Below, in pieces: positions 40,755 to 53,100 of a stretch of 64,000 bases of DNA (position 1 is its first letter; each line of letters opens with the position of its first letter). This stretch comes from Bombus terrestris (taxonomy: Eukaryota; Arthropoda; Insecta; Hymenoptera; Apidae). The notes under the pieces are model-generated. The model had not been told where the DNA came from and did not search any database. It was given only the letters and a program-made list of their open reading frames with translations. The DNA is taken from positions 682,001 through 746,000 of the forward strand of contig NC_063279.1 in the NCBI RefSeq assembly GCF_910591885.1, read 5' to 3'. A program made the position numbers and the translations under genes.

Positions 40755-43700
40755 GGACGGTCGTGAATACGCGAATTCCATATCGATTCGAAGAAAAGTC
40801 ACGTGCGATCGTTAGAGCGTTGTTCAATTCCGTGGCCGTCGTGGACGTAGGTGACGCGAACGTGTCCATTTGTCGCATAGTTCAAACAGAGGTGTTCTGT
40901 TAAGCTTGGTTAGCGGTGAGACAGAGTGGAACACGAGGAAGGAGCGAGACGAGTTGTTCACGTGAGACGGCTACGACGTCTGTTTGCTCTTCCTATTTTC
41001 GTAGCTGTTTGGTATATAAGGAGCCCGTCCTCGGAACATTGCCGAAAGATTTGGCAGCGATCCGCGATTTTCTGCGCCGCGGCACTCGCTGTGCCATAGA
41101 TAGAGTCGCTAGAGAAGACGAACACGAGTATAGTTCACCCGAAGGAATCGTGCCGAAGATGCGTTGTCCGTTTCGACGGGAAATCGCCTCGAGTTGCTCC
41201 GATTTTCTGGCTGGACTTGTTTCGCGTTCTTCCTCCTCTCGAGCTTATCTTTCGAGTGGGGAGATCTCAAGATAGATCCTCCGCGAGCGATCTTCCTTTC
41301 CCGATCTGGTTTTACTCGCAGTGAAAAAGCGAAGATAGCGTTTTCGCGATTGCGTTACTGCGATGTTTCGGCAGTTTCGTCAACGGCGCATCGACCAGGC
41401 AACGATTACTTTTGTTAAAGCCTCGTGGAAAGGTGACAGGAGTTGGTTCTTTGGTGATACTTGGTGATATTCCGCGAAGATCGTATCCCCGCGATTTTAT
41501 TTGCACGAGTAACGTCGACAGCTGCGGCTGCCAGCGAATTGGGACAAATCGGATCTCGTTCGAAACGGCGGGCTCTGGCGTACACGGCATCGGTGTTTGG
41601 CACCAATGGAAGATAAATAAAACACGTGGCACACGCACGACTGGCAGCCGTGCTCGGCAAACGATCTCAGAGGGTTGAAAGAAACCGGTGGAGGAAAGAA
41701 GGCGAACAGTAGTCGGGAGGAATGTCGAAGGCGACGCGTTCGACGAACTGAACAATGGGGAACACGGACAGCGTGCACGACGTAGAGATGAGCTCCTTGT
41801 CCTCGACAGCCAACGATCGTTCTTACATCAGGGTGAATAGAAGCGAGCAACTTGATTCGAATCTGGTTTGTCCCCTTTGTTTCATCGTGGATGTCAGAGT
41901 GATTAACCGCATTCGTTTAAAACATTCGTTTAAAACGATATTGGCTCGACGGTAAAACAATATCCATCTATCTACGCGAGGCCGACGATAGGTGTTGCCG
42001 TGGCTTACCGGGCGACCGATAAAGATCGAGCAACAGGAGTTTCGTTCGTTCGAGTTGTACAGGCACACCACGAATTACGTATATCGATGTGTGGCTTAGT
42101 ACAGGCGCCAGCTAAACGCAAATTTCTGTGTATACACACTGGCAACTGCTTGACGCGCCAGATCTTTTGTACGGAATCGGATGTATTCTAAATAGCGCAA
42201 ACGATACCGTTCGAGGTTTCTTGCTTCGCCACGTATGCCGCAAAATGTCGATAAATTCGCTTATTACCGTTTCTCTTCGATCGTTTCGCTACCAAACACG
42301 TTTATATACGTTCTCGCATATCGAGTAATCGTTTGCATAAAAGTGGAAGAAAACATTGCGTTAAAACTTACCACAAATTTTCCTAAAAGTTGTTAAATTC
42401 ACTTTCAAAGTCGTACGTCGACTTCCAACAAATTGTTGGACATTATCTTATCTAAACTGTCACATATGTATATTTCGATATTACGTATGCGTGCATATCT
42501 TAAAGTTAAACTCGGTGTTTGACGACCATCTATTTGGTCGCAACAAAGTTTCCGATGCTATCCGATCGTGCAACTTGAAAACGCCTGTTTGTAAACTGGT
42601 CGGCTTATCTGCTGACATTAAAGCTATCTATCTACGAAGGGAGCGCTTATCTCGATCGATCGTCTATATCGCTACACGGTATCGATAAAGGTTACCGATA
42701 CCGATTGTTCGATAAAGTTGCGACTGCGGTAACACGCGTTAGCACGAGTAATTTATTTACTATTTACTATTTTATCGAGAACGCGAATTTCAAGTTGTTC
42801 CATGTTTTCGTTGGCGTTTGTCGCGGACAAGGCGAGTTACTTCGTTCTCATTTATTTTTAAATGCACGCCTGGGAGACGTTTATAATCGAGAAACGACCC
42901 AGTTAACGAATCGTAATAGAAAATCAAAGTTTCGTCGGGAAACAGAGAAACAAACTGTGTCGCGTGGAATCGAGGAATTCGGTAGAAAACGCAAAGTTCT
43001 CGAGTCTCTGTTAAAACTCAAGCATAACGATTATATTCGATATTTAAAAACATTCCTTTCCGCCCCGTTCCTCGCGTCATTTTTCACCCGAGCAAAAGTT
43101 GTTGCTCGTGATTATTTATAACGTTCTCTATTCGTAGTTTCATCGTCAAGATCGGAAAATTTCTCTCCGCGTGTTTAGAACCAAGCCAGTTAATTTCATT
43201 TACATTTCCTATTTTTCATTATCCTATTAACGAACGACAGTCCTATCGCTTATGCGCAAAACAAAACGACAACGCGGCCAAGACGTGGCAATTTTACGTT
43301 TCGACGATACGATGGTAATTACACTCTATCCGCGATTCCATTGTTATCGAACCAGCTACGTAAGGTGAGTAATTCGTTGGTTACGTAAAAGCATAGATAA
43401 TTGCCACTATTTTTGCACGCTTCTGTTTCGGCAAACGTGACTACGCTCAGTCGTTTTCCTCCGAACTTTATAAATCGAGTCGAAACACTCGAGACGATGT
43501 TTCGCGCGTCAAATAATTTATAAATCGACGAATCCTCTTGTTCGTGTATCGTTCATCGAGAATATCGTGGACCACGAAACGAGAAGCTTTTTGAGAAAAA
43601 CGATCTTGCGCGATCATCTTATCGAATCCTCTCTATGTAAATACGTAAAATATGGTCGAAGAATCGTTTTCTAAATAAACGTTTTATTCGTTGCAGAGAA

Positions 43701-44094
43701 CGCCAATGCGCCCAATGATAGCGGAATACGACCCAAAGAAGCACGGTGTGAAAACAGAACTGTCAGACACGGTTCTTGTCAAGTAAGTGCGAAAACTTGG
43801 TTTACGAAACCAACGCGAACGAACGGTTCAACGATAGTCGAGCGATTCACTATCTGCTACCACGACCAATCATCACCATTGCTTTCTTGCCAAACTCAAA
43901 TGCTCCGTGCTCAAGCAAACGTGAGTGACAACCCGAGGATCATATATTGTGCATTATATCGTATATATGTGTATTCTCTCATTCTCTGTGCTCTCTGTGA
44001 TATAATTTATTATTATACGTACATACATACGTGTATATATATATACATACATATATATATATATATTTATTTATTTGTTTATTTATTCATTCAT

Positions 44095-44126
<32 letters not shown>

Positions 44127-47100
44127 TACGATATTCCATAATATATAGAAATAACTTGACAACTAATTCGTGCATACCGCCTGTGATCGCTGACGTAGAA
44201 TTCGTAGCGTAGCCTGGCACCAGGGATGCTTGACAATTGACTGCTGAATCGTGACGATTCTGTTATCGCTGGTTTGTGCAGAAACGCGCTTCCGTTTTTA
44301 TTTAGCGTGCCTGCCATGTACTCGTACGTTTGACAATTTTACTTTTCTCTTGGTTTTACTTTCCTGTTTTTATCATTTTTCTGCTTCGTCTCCATAACCC
44401 ATTTAAATCCAGAACCGAAGGCCACCTCGTTTTGTGCAGTCTTAAAAGTCTGAATTATTTCTTCTTTTTTTTTTTTCTTTTTTTTCTTTTTTTTCTTTTT
44501 TTTTTTTTCTTTTTTTTTTGAATGAACGAACGAATATCATTAATTTTATGTTCGAACGTTATCGCATGCGTAGTGATATCTTTTCAACGTATCGCTGTTT
44601 ACTTTAGGAATATCGTGGATATTGTTTCAAGTATTTACAGGCACCGTCGAATAACATCGATCTAACGTCGTGATAGTATTTTTATAATTTGGAATAAAAT
44701 ATGGGTTATCTTCGAAGAGTATCGGAGCTGATACGCACGATGCGTTGGACACCGTAAGTGCTGGGTGTAACGTGTTTCCATTTCACGAATGCGTAATACG
44801 AGTATACGTATACTATATCTGTATAGCAGTCGATAGCGAGATCACGTTAGAATCGTAACAAAAGTTTTGGCAGCACACGATTGAAGTTCTTGTAACTACG
44901 GTATACTTAAAACGCAAAGTAGATTTTACTTTCAAATCGATCAACGTTCGAATATCTTTTTAAAGAAAGGGTTGAATAAGCTAGCCTTACATCGCGGCAA
45001 ACTGCTTGCAACATTCTGAACGATATAATCCTAATTATTATTCGTGTACCTTGTTGAACAACGACGGACTCAATGACGAATTCAAGTTGTATAATTGATA
45101 AAGCAGGTTCCTAGTTTTCCTGGTTATTGGCGATATAATTGCTCTAAAGAAGCAAGAAGAACCAGGAAAAGGGAAACGTTGTCCAAACGTTCGATTGTCC
45201 GATGAATTTATACGATTATGGTTTATTCAACCCCTGCATATATGTACATAATACGTAGTCCCCTGTAATAACGATTTTATCATCTTCGTCTCTGCCATAT
45301 CGCGAACAGAAGTAGCAAAGTGATAAGGAAGGGCCTGGAAAAAAGGAAAAGAAAAAAAATGAGAGGATACAATATACGTAAATCATGCATAAACGAGCGA
45401 TTCTCGATCGTCGATTTGGCTGCGATACGACGAAATCTTTGGATCCTTTGCGCAGAGGATGGAATTTCTCCTTACTGCACCTTAAGAAACGTCGCTTTCT
45501 TAATGTTTTCCTTCCAATCTTCGCGCGTACGTTCCGTATTTCTCATATTAATCGCGGTAATCTTTTTCTTTCATAGAGCGGAGTTAGGTTTCGTAAATTT
45601 GTTTATCGCGGTCAGTTTTCTCATACGTAACCGATCGTTTGCGACAATTATAAAATACGCTTTACAACGCGGAAGTAATCGGTAATTATAACTCTTCGGA
45701 GTAATCACGTTTATCCCGCTTTTTTTCCATAATACCTGCAGTTACATAAACCTATACGTAGTGCAAAATACTTAATTAAAAACGCGACTGCGGCTAATCA
45801 CGAAAGATCGTTTCGCGAGAAATACGCGTCGTTTTAATTCTCGCGTGTATATAAGCGTTCGGAAATTTCGTGCCGAAGATAATTAGTCGACAAGGTCGGC
45901 GGGTCGGAAACGTTGAAACGATTTACCGTGGAAACGCCGCGTTTCGAACGAATCGCGCGTCCCTTTTAGCGTTTTACGCGTTTCGCGATACATACACGAG
46001 CCATTGATAGGGCATAACAGTAGCCGAGAATGCAAAGAAAAATAGTAGAAAAAAGTTACGAAGCCTAGTTTTATTTGGTATTATATTTTTGTCGCAATTT
46101 TACGTAATATTTTGTCGTAGTTTCTCTATGGAGATTCCAATTTTTCTCGAAGCTGGTCGATCTCTTTGCGATATAGGCTTTATCGTTAGTTAAATTGCCA
46201 TTGCGCGCTAATGTTACTATTTAAAAGATAACGAAACGAGAAAAAGCAAGAAAGGCTAGAGAGACGGAGATACGGAAAAACGAGGGAAAAGGTAAAAGGG
46301 GTTCAAGGTGCAGAAAGGAGAGAAAGCTCGCGGCGCGGCGGTTTCTTCGTCATTGGCTGAGGATGCTTCGTAATTGAGGCCATGCGGTATGCAAGCAAAC
46401 TATGTTCCTCTGAAGGATTATGATAAAGATAAAATCTGTCTTTACTATATAATATGTGCATTTATATGATTCCAGACTTGCGTATAAACTGCGGGCATAG
46501 ATTCGGGCTCTATGAAAGTGCTCTGCGAATAACGTGAAAGTGACAAAAAGTAAAACATAAAATATAAAGTAAATAACAAAATATATATACTATACATATA
46601 GGTACACACGGTACCATTTATGAGAAAGAAACGGCACGGTCTCTCTGATGGACGATCGCGGGTTCAAAACGCGGATTTATCGTGGCGGTTTTGTTACGAT
46701 CGACGTGTAGGTACTGGCGCCAGATGCTCGGTCGAGCGACGGTGAACGAACACGCTTCGTCGAACGAAAGGACGAAAAAAGCAACATTGAGATTAAAAAC
46801 AAAAAACAACGATGTAAAGATTAGAACGAGAAGTAACGAAATACGTGAACGGGGTTCTGCGACACGAGACCGGACGCAAACGCGACGCAAACATACCGAC
46901 GGACGATATCAACGAAATTACGAAAACGATCCAAAAATAAGAAAAAAAAAAAAAAAGAACCTAGAGAGAAAGAAAGAAAGAGAAACACAAATTACTGGAC
47001 GTCGTGCGAATTAGTGCTTGTCCAAATTATTCAGAGACAATGATATCAAAAGACAAGATTAAAAAACAAAAATTGGCATTGAAATTAAATAGACGATCGT

Positions 47101-50100
47101 TTGACGTTCGTGTGAGAAAATACGGATCGAATCTGAAAAAAAGTACCGAAAAGTAACGTTGATAAAAGTGATAAAAAAAAAAAAAAAGAAAAGAAAAAAA
47201 GAAAAAACACGCTCGGCGAAAAGTGCAAAATGTCAAAAAGCAAAGAAGGCTTGTTAGTCGTCGTACTGCGTCGTGGCGCTGGGCGTCGCGGTGATGCAGT
47301 GCGGTGGTTGCAGCTGCCTCTGAGCCTGATCGCGGCGCGTGAACTCTTGTCACGTGTAACGTGACACACACAGACCTACTACTACTACTCTACTACTACT
47401 ACTACCACTACTACTACTACTACCATTACTACTACTACTGCTACTACTACTACCACTACTACTACTACCGCTACTACCACTACTATTACTACTACTACTA
47501 CTAGTACTACTACTACCGCTACTACTACCACTATTCTATCCCGGAGCTTTCTCAACTAAGAAAGCTTCGCACGACTAAGGAGAGAGACTACCGCACCTCA
47601 ATGGGTACCTATATGCCTACACACCTACTTTTTTGCGATTTTTTTTCACAGTACATCCTACGTTATGTATCTAGTCGTTACACGCGAGAAATACACACAC
47701 AAGTACACGCACACGTACTTAATACGTGATCCTGTAAAACGTAGAGTATTCGGTAAACGTAAAATCGAAACAGATCTCGATGTCAATCGAAGAATCGAAA
47801 CGTTAAAACGTCGAACGATAACTCTCGAACGAGTCCGTCCGATTGTCCATCTCGTCCGATAGATTTGCTCGTTTTCTCGTTTTTGTGATCGCGAACAACG
47901 CTGCTTTCGTGTTCGAGATCGTTCATGATCGTTCGTGATCGAAGTTGCGTTCAATTTACGCGGAACGTTATCAACATCGAGAAACAGTGCATGGCAAAAC
48001 GCGAAGGTACCTGGTTTCGGTAACTTAAAAACGCGCTAAAATTTAGTAGTATGAAATTACGTACGTAGCAATTATACCTACGTTCGGTTTACCTTTTTAG
48101 TATAATATTAGAAATTCATAGATGAAACTAGTTTGCCACGATATATCGCGAAATTGTTACAGCGAAACAGATTTCTCAGAAATCATTCGATAGAGTATCC
48201 GTCGAATCGACAAGCGTACAAGTTCCTCGCCATTTCCTATAAATACGTCCATGAATTATTCATCGTAAAAAGCTGTGGCTAAAGTACGACGTGTGCACTG
48301 CTGTATTCGTAACGAGAACGAAACCGATGTAGCTACGGATAATAAAAAATTTCGAGCGAAACATTCGCAAACAAAATGATTTTACGTCTAAAACGGAATT
48401 ACGACTACGATAATACTTGCGTTTCTCCTAAATAACTGGACGTACGGAGGGAAACATTCGTCAGTGTTAAACGACCGCGATAACATTTTCAAAACTCGAC
48501 GTTTAACTAGAAATAAAATTCGTTGGCACGTGTTTGCGAACATCTCGCGAAACTCGACGCGCTCGACGTTATTATTCCACGGATCGGACATTTAAAATCG
48601 GTTTATTAATAAACGACGTAAAACTAGCAGAGACAGATTTTTGGCAACGTTGTCGTTCGTACCTTATAAATCGTTAGATCGACGACGAATTCGTCGCATC
48701 GCGTCGAGTTTCATTCGACAAGAACAAAAAGTAAGCTAATTTACTATTCCATAAAAAGTGCGAGTAATCGATCGATCAATTCATGTCATCATAAATGTCA
48801 TTTCGCGAAACACGTTGCGCCATGCACTTTTTCCCTCGATCGCGTAAGATGATAGAACGAGTGCACGATAATGAAATTAATCAAGATGCACGAAACAATG
48901 CGAAACGAGAAACGTCGAGTCGGGCACCTGCGTGATCCTCGACTCGAAACTAACGATTTAGAGGTATACGGATGAAAATAAAAGAAAAGAAAAGAAGAGA
49001 GGGAAAAGAAACAAAGAGAAATCCGCGACGTTTTCGAGAGATTTTGATCGAGTTTCCGCGATTCTTTCGATCGATTTTCTCGATATTCTCTGGGCACGTG
49101 CATAAGGGCGGAAAGTTGGGCGACAGAAAGGAAATCGAAGGAACCGTTTGTCCGTAGAAACGTGGGTAGAAAGGCTGGTAGAGACGCGCGCGTAAATTCA
49201 TTACGTCAAACGGTTCTTCGATGACGAAGTAGTTTTTTTACTACTCGATGGGAAATCCATCATCGACCGACTGACAAGCTCGCCGATAGAACGCTTCTTT
49301 CGCTCGGTGGAAAGCTCGATCGATCGAAATTGGCATTCCACGGAGTAGAAATTAAATTGGATAATTTCACCGAGGAGCCAGAGAGTAACGTCGCGGTCTT
49401 GTCTCGATAGAATCTTAATAGGATCTAACGTTGTTACGATTAATTATTTAGAGAGAATAAACGTCCGAGATTGATAATCTCTTTGCCGTTCTAAGAAATC
49501 TCCTTTTCCGGTGAAATTTTAACGAATACTATCGTTGGCTGGATTAAAAGTCGATTAAAACGAATTCGTACGTATATAAAGCCTATAAAAATAAGACCAA
49601 GAGTACTTGGAAATCGTTTTCGACGTTATTCGCTGGCACCTTTCAAACCGACGACGAACCGTAAGTGCACAGCGCGAAGAATAACCGATCGATATTACTC
49701 GAGATCGTGCGCCGCGAGAGCCGTTAAAACCGCGAGATCTAGCGTTAAGTGGTACGCTCGTTGCTACCTTCGTTTCCTCCACTCTAGAATTAACGCGCGT
49801 TACGAGTGTTCAGCTTTTGCACGATTGAAACGCGTACGTCTCGCCCACGAAATCACGTCTTTATCGTGTTATCATCGAGTTCAGTGGAACGTTTAACTGG
49901 TAAGCGTGCGTTCAATGGCGCAGTCAGACGCTTTCCTCTTTTCGAAATCGACTGAGTTGTTTCGACTCGAACTATGAAAAAATAGTCGTACGCGCGATCG
50001 ACGATAAATAATCGTAAACGTATTCACCGGATATCCTTGAGAATGATAAATCGACGATTGCGTAAGACGGCGTAATTAATTATTTCGCGATTAAAGCGAA

Positions 50101-53100
50101 TATCAACGAACGAATATTTCGTCACGAATATCTTACGTAAACGAGAAAAACTCGATGAGTTATAAATATCTTTCTCGCTTAAAATAGAAAAAGAAAACGA
50201 AATAAGGGAAAAAAGGGGAAACGACTTAACACGCGTGGAAAGGAGAGGCAATTTTCCACTAGTTAGGTTCGTGGTCGCAGCTTCTGTTTTTCGTCGTCTA
50301 TGCGAAAATATGATATAAAGATCGCTCGTTGTAACGTATCCCGCTGTAATTGCTCTTTACAGGTTGTTCTTCGACGGTCGAAACAAAAATAATCGTTAAT
50401 TACACGTCTGACTACGGCATTCCGCGAACTTTACGCGTACAGTCGTTCTACGGACCGATCGCGGAGTAACGCACGGTCGATCGTAATTATCGAACGCTTC
50501 GATCCTCTCTGTTCTCCCTACTGATCCGTGATCCTTGTGCGTGGCGTGCACGCGGTGCGCGAGTACGAGAGGAAAATCTCTCACGCACGTCGCTCTCTAC
50601 ACTTCCCTCGTCGACGTATATGCCTGTACACTTACACACTTTTTTTTTTTCCTAATCCGAACAAAGAACACTCGCGTACAATCGGTGCGTGAAAAAGGAA
50701 AAAACACGGTCGTGCCGTACGTACCGTAGCCGTAAATCGCCGCGTCAGACACTTCTTTACTCGTCATCTCAAAACTATGATATTAAATGTCCCTTTTATT
50801 ATATCGGACAGCCGTTAACTCGACCGGATACTAACGACTTTGTTTTGCAGATACAAGTGCGAGAAAAATGACATACCGATTACCGTCACGAACGGCTCGA
50901 CGTTACCGCTCGTGGAAAGACCGAACGACGAGGAAGCGGCCCTTTACAATCCGTTCGAGCACAGGAAGTTGGCCCATCCGACCTCGGATCTGGATACGTT
51001 GATACATCTTCTGAAAGGAAGCTTAGGAACGGGAATTCTAGCGATGCCGATGGCCTTCCGTAACGCCGGTCTGTTGTTCGGCCTGATCGCTACCTTCTTC
51101 ATCGGTGCTGTTTGCACCTACTGCGTTCATATTTTGGTCAAATGCGCTCATAATTTATGCAGGCGGACTCAAACGCCGAGTCTAGGGTTCGCCGAAGTCG
51201 CGGAAGCCGCGTTTCTGGTCGGTCCTGAGCCGGTACAGAAATACGCTCGCCTAGCCAAGTAAGCTCTCTTCTTTTCCTTCGTTACGTTCGCGTTGTCCAA
51301 ATCTTTCGTTTTCTTCGCTTAATCTTTCAAATTCGTCCTACTTTGGTCGTTTTAAAAAAATCTGCCAACGACTGCCACGATGGCCACAGCGGCTGTCAAC
51401 CCGTTAAACGGTTATAATCAGACCACTGTTATCCATCATCCGTCGCAGTTGACTTTCCGCTGTCCTTTCTAAAATTTCAACTATTCGTTTGAAAGCGCGT
51501 CCAAGATCGTACGCAATAAATATCGAATAAAGTTTTGTGCCGCTCGCCGGCCGAAAACCAGTATAAGAAAATCAAGATAAGACTCGAAAGTAACCCGTTT
51601 CTGGAATTTTTTCAGGGCGACGATCAATTCGTTCCTAGTGATCGACTTGATAGGCTGCTGCTGCGTGTACATAGTTTTCATTTCAACCAACATCAAGGGG
51701 GTGGTCGACTACTACACGGAGACCGACCGCGATGTTCGATTTTATATGGCGGCGTTGTTGCCTTTCTTGATCGCTTTCTCGCTCGTGAGAAACCTGAAAT
51801 TCCTGGCGCCGTTCTCCATGATCGCCAACATATTGATCGCCACTGGAATGGGGATCACGTTCTACTACATTTTCAGCGACTTGCCCAGCATCAGCGATTT
51901 ACCCAACTTTTCGAGCTGGTCTCAGTTACCTCTGTTCTTTGGCACGGCCATCTTCGCTCTCGAAGGCATCGGTGTGGTAAGTATAATCGACGAATCCCGA
52001 TCGAATCCTTGTAAATTTGGACCAAAAGTATCTCTCGAAGGCTGAGCCGACTAATCCCGTTTTCTTCTTTTTTTCTTTCTTTCTTTTTTCCTCTTTCCTT
52101 CTTTCCCCTGTCAATTTCTCGATTTCATCACACGAGTACGAAAGACAGATCGCTTACTTTCCTCGTTCCTGTTCTTATTAAGTTAGTTAAAGTTAAACAA
52201 ATGGCTGCTATGGCTCCCGAATAACTCGGCGTCATCTTTGAAACGATATTTTCACGTCACCGAGATCGCTGTACCGGTGCTAACGGAGTACAGAGGGTTC
52301 GAATCTTTAATCGATATCTTCTCACGGAATTTAGCATCTTACGCAGTTGATTCGTCCATTTTATAGAGCCGAGCGTATCGTTGGTATTCCGTTCGAAGCT
52401 CGGTCGGTCGCGAGCATAGCGGTTGAATCGCGTTTAGTATTTCGATCATGCGATAAACGGTTACGAACGTTTGCCGGCTAGACGCCGCGCCGCGTCAGAT
52501 CGAAAATTCCGATGAACGATCACGATCGCGATCGCGATCGCGGTGAAATTCATGCTTTGATATTGCGCACTTCTCCAGCGGCCTTGAAGCTTTGCAATTT
52601 CTTTTTCTTTTTTTCGTTTCTTAAGCCGATAGAACGTTCTATAGAACGACGATCGATCCCCGATAAATTTCCAGACTTTTTAATGTTAAAACAAAAAGTT
52701 ATAGCTGCGTACGACTTAACGATATGATCGAGAATTAATCTAATCTTCGCTTTAATCTATCGAACTGAAAGTTACCGTTAATTAAAAATCGCAAGATACT
52801 CTTCTTTAAGTATCTGCTAGTAGCGCGACAGATATTGTATCTAGCTTTCTAGCGCAAATGCCATTGTCATAGTCGTAAGAGTGCAGCGGTTCGTGTAACC
52901 GTAACAGGTAGTCGTTGGAGAGGTTCGCTAAATTCTGCGATCGAAAAGATCGTTTCAAAGTTGCGCGAGACAAATCGTTCTGGATAGAGATAGAAGGGAA
53001 AATTTAAGCGAACCCGTAAGTCGGATAAAATAAATCTTTGAATCACGAAAATCGTGTTTTTCACAGGTGATGTCTCTCGAGAACAATATGAAAACTCCGA

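Larger units (their letters stand above)
22541..43696 (+). other. 21-kb first intron of the transporter gene
   Basis: CpG-rich unique DNA full of TCGA and CGAT words. Many long open frames here (for example 28116-28625, 42705-43121) reflect few stop codons in this composition, not genes. Contents worth naming are listed separately: CT tracts, twin palindromes, a repeat-like segment at 30.6-31.3 kb, a CpG-dense patch at 33.8 kb and a candidate alternative promoter at 40.7-41.8 kb. Poly-T runs lie at 24507-24527 and 29666-29688. Confidence 0.7.
43783..50850 (+). other. 7.1-kb second intron of the transporter gene
   Basis: CpG-rich DNA with several simple repeats (TTTA run, poly-pyrimidine run, ACT run) and a CpG-dense stretch at about 46.3-47.4 kb that could be another regulatory region. 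No further exon with fitting phase was found. Confidence 0.65.

Noticed and set aside
42705..43121. 138-codon open frame in intron 1
   Set aside because: Explained by low stop density in CGA-rich DNA; no motif or splice support.
52230..52320. tRNA-like B-box GGTTCGAAT in intron 4
   Set aside because: No A-box at the right distance and no cloverleaf could be drawn.
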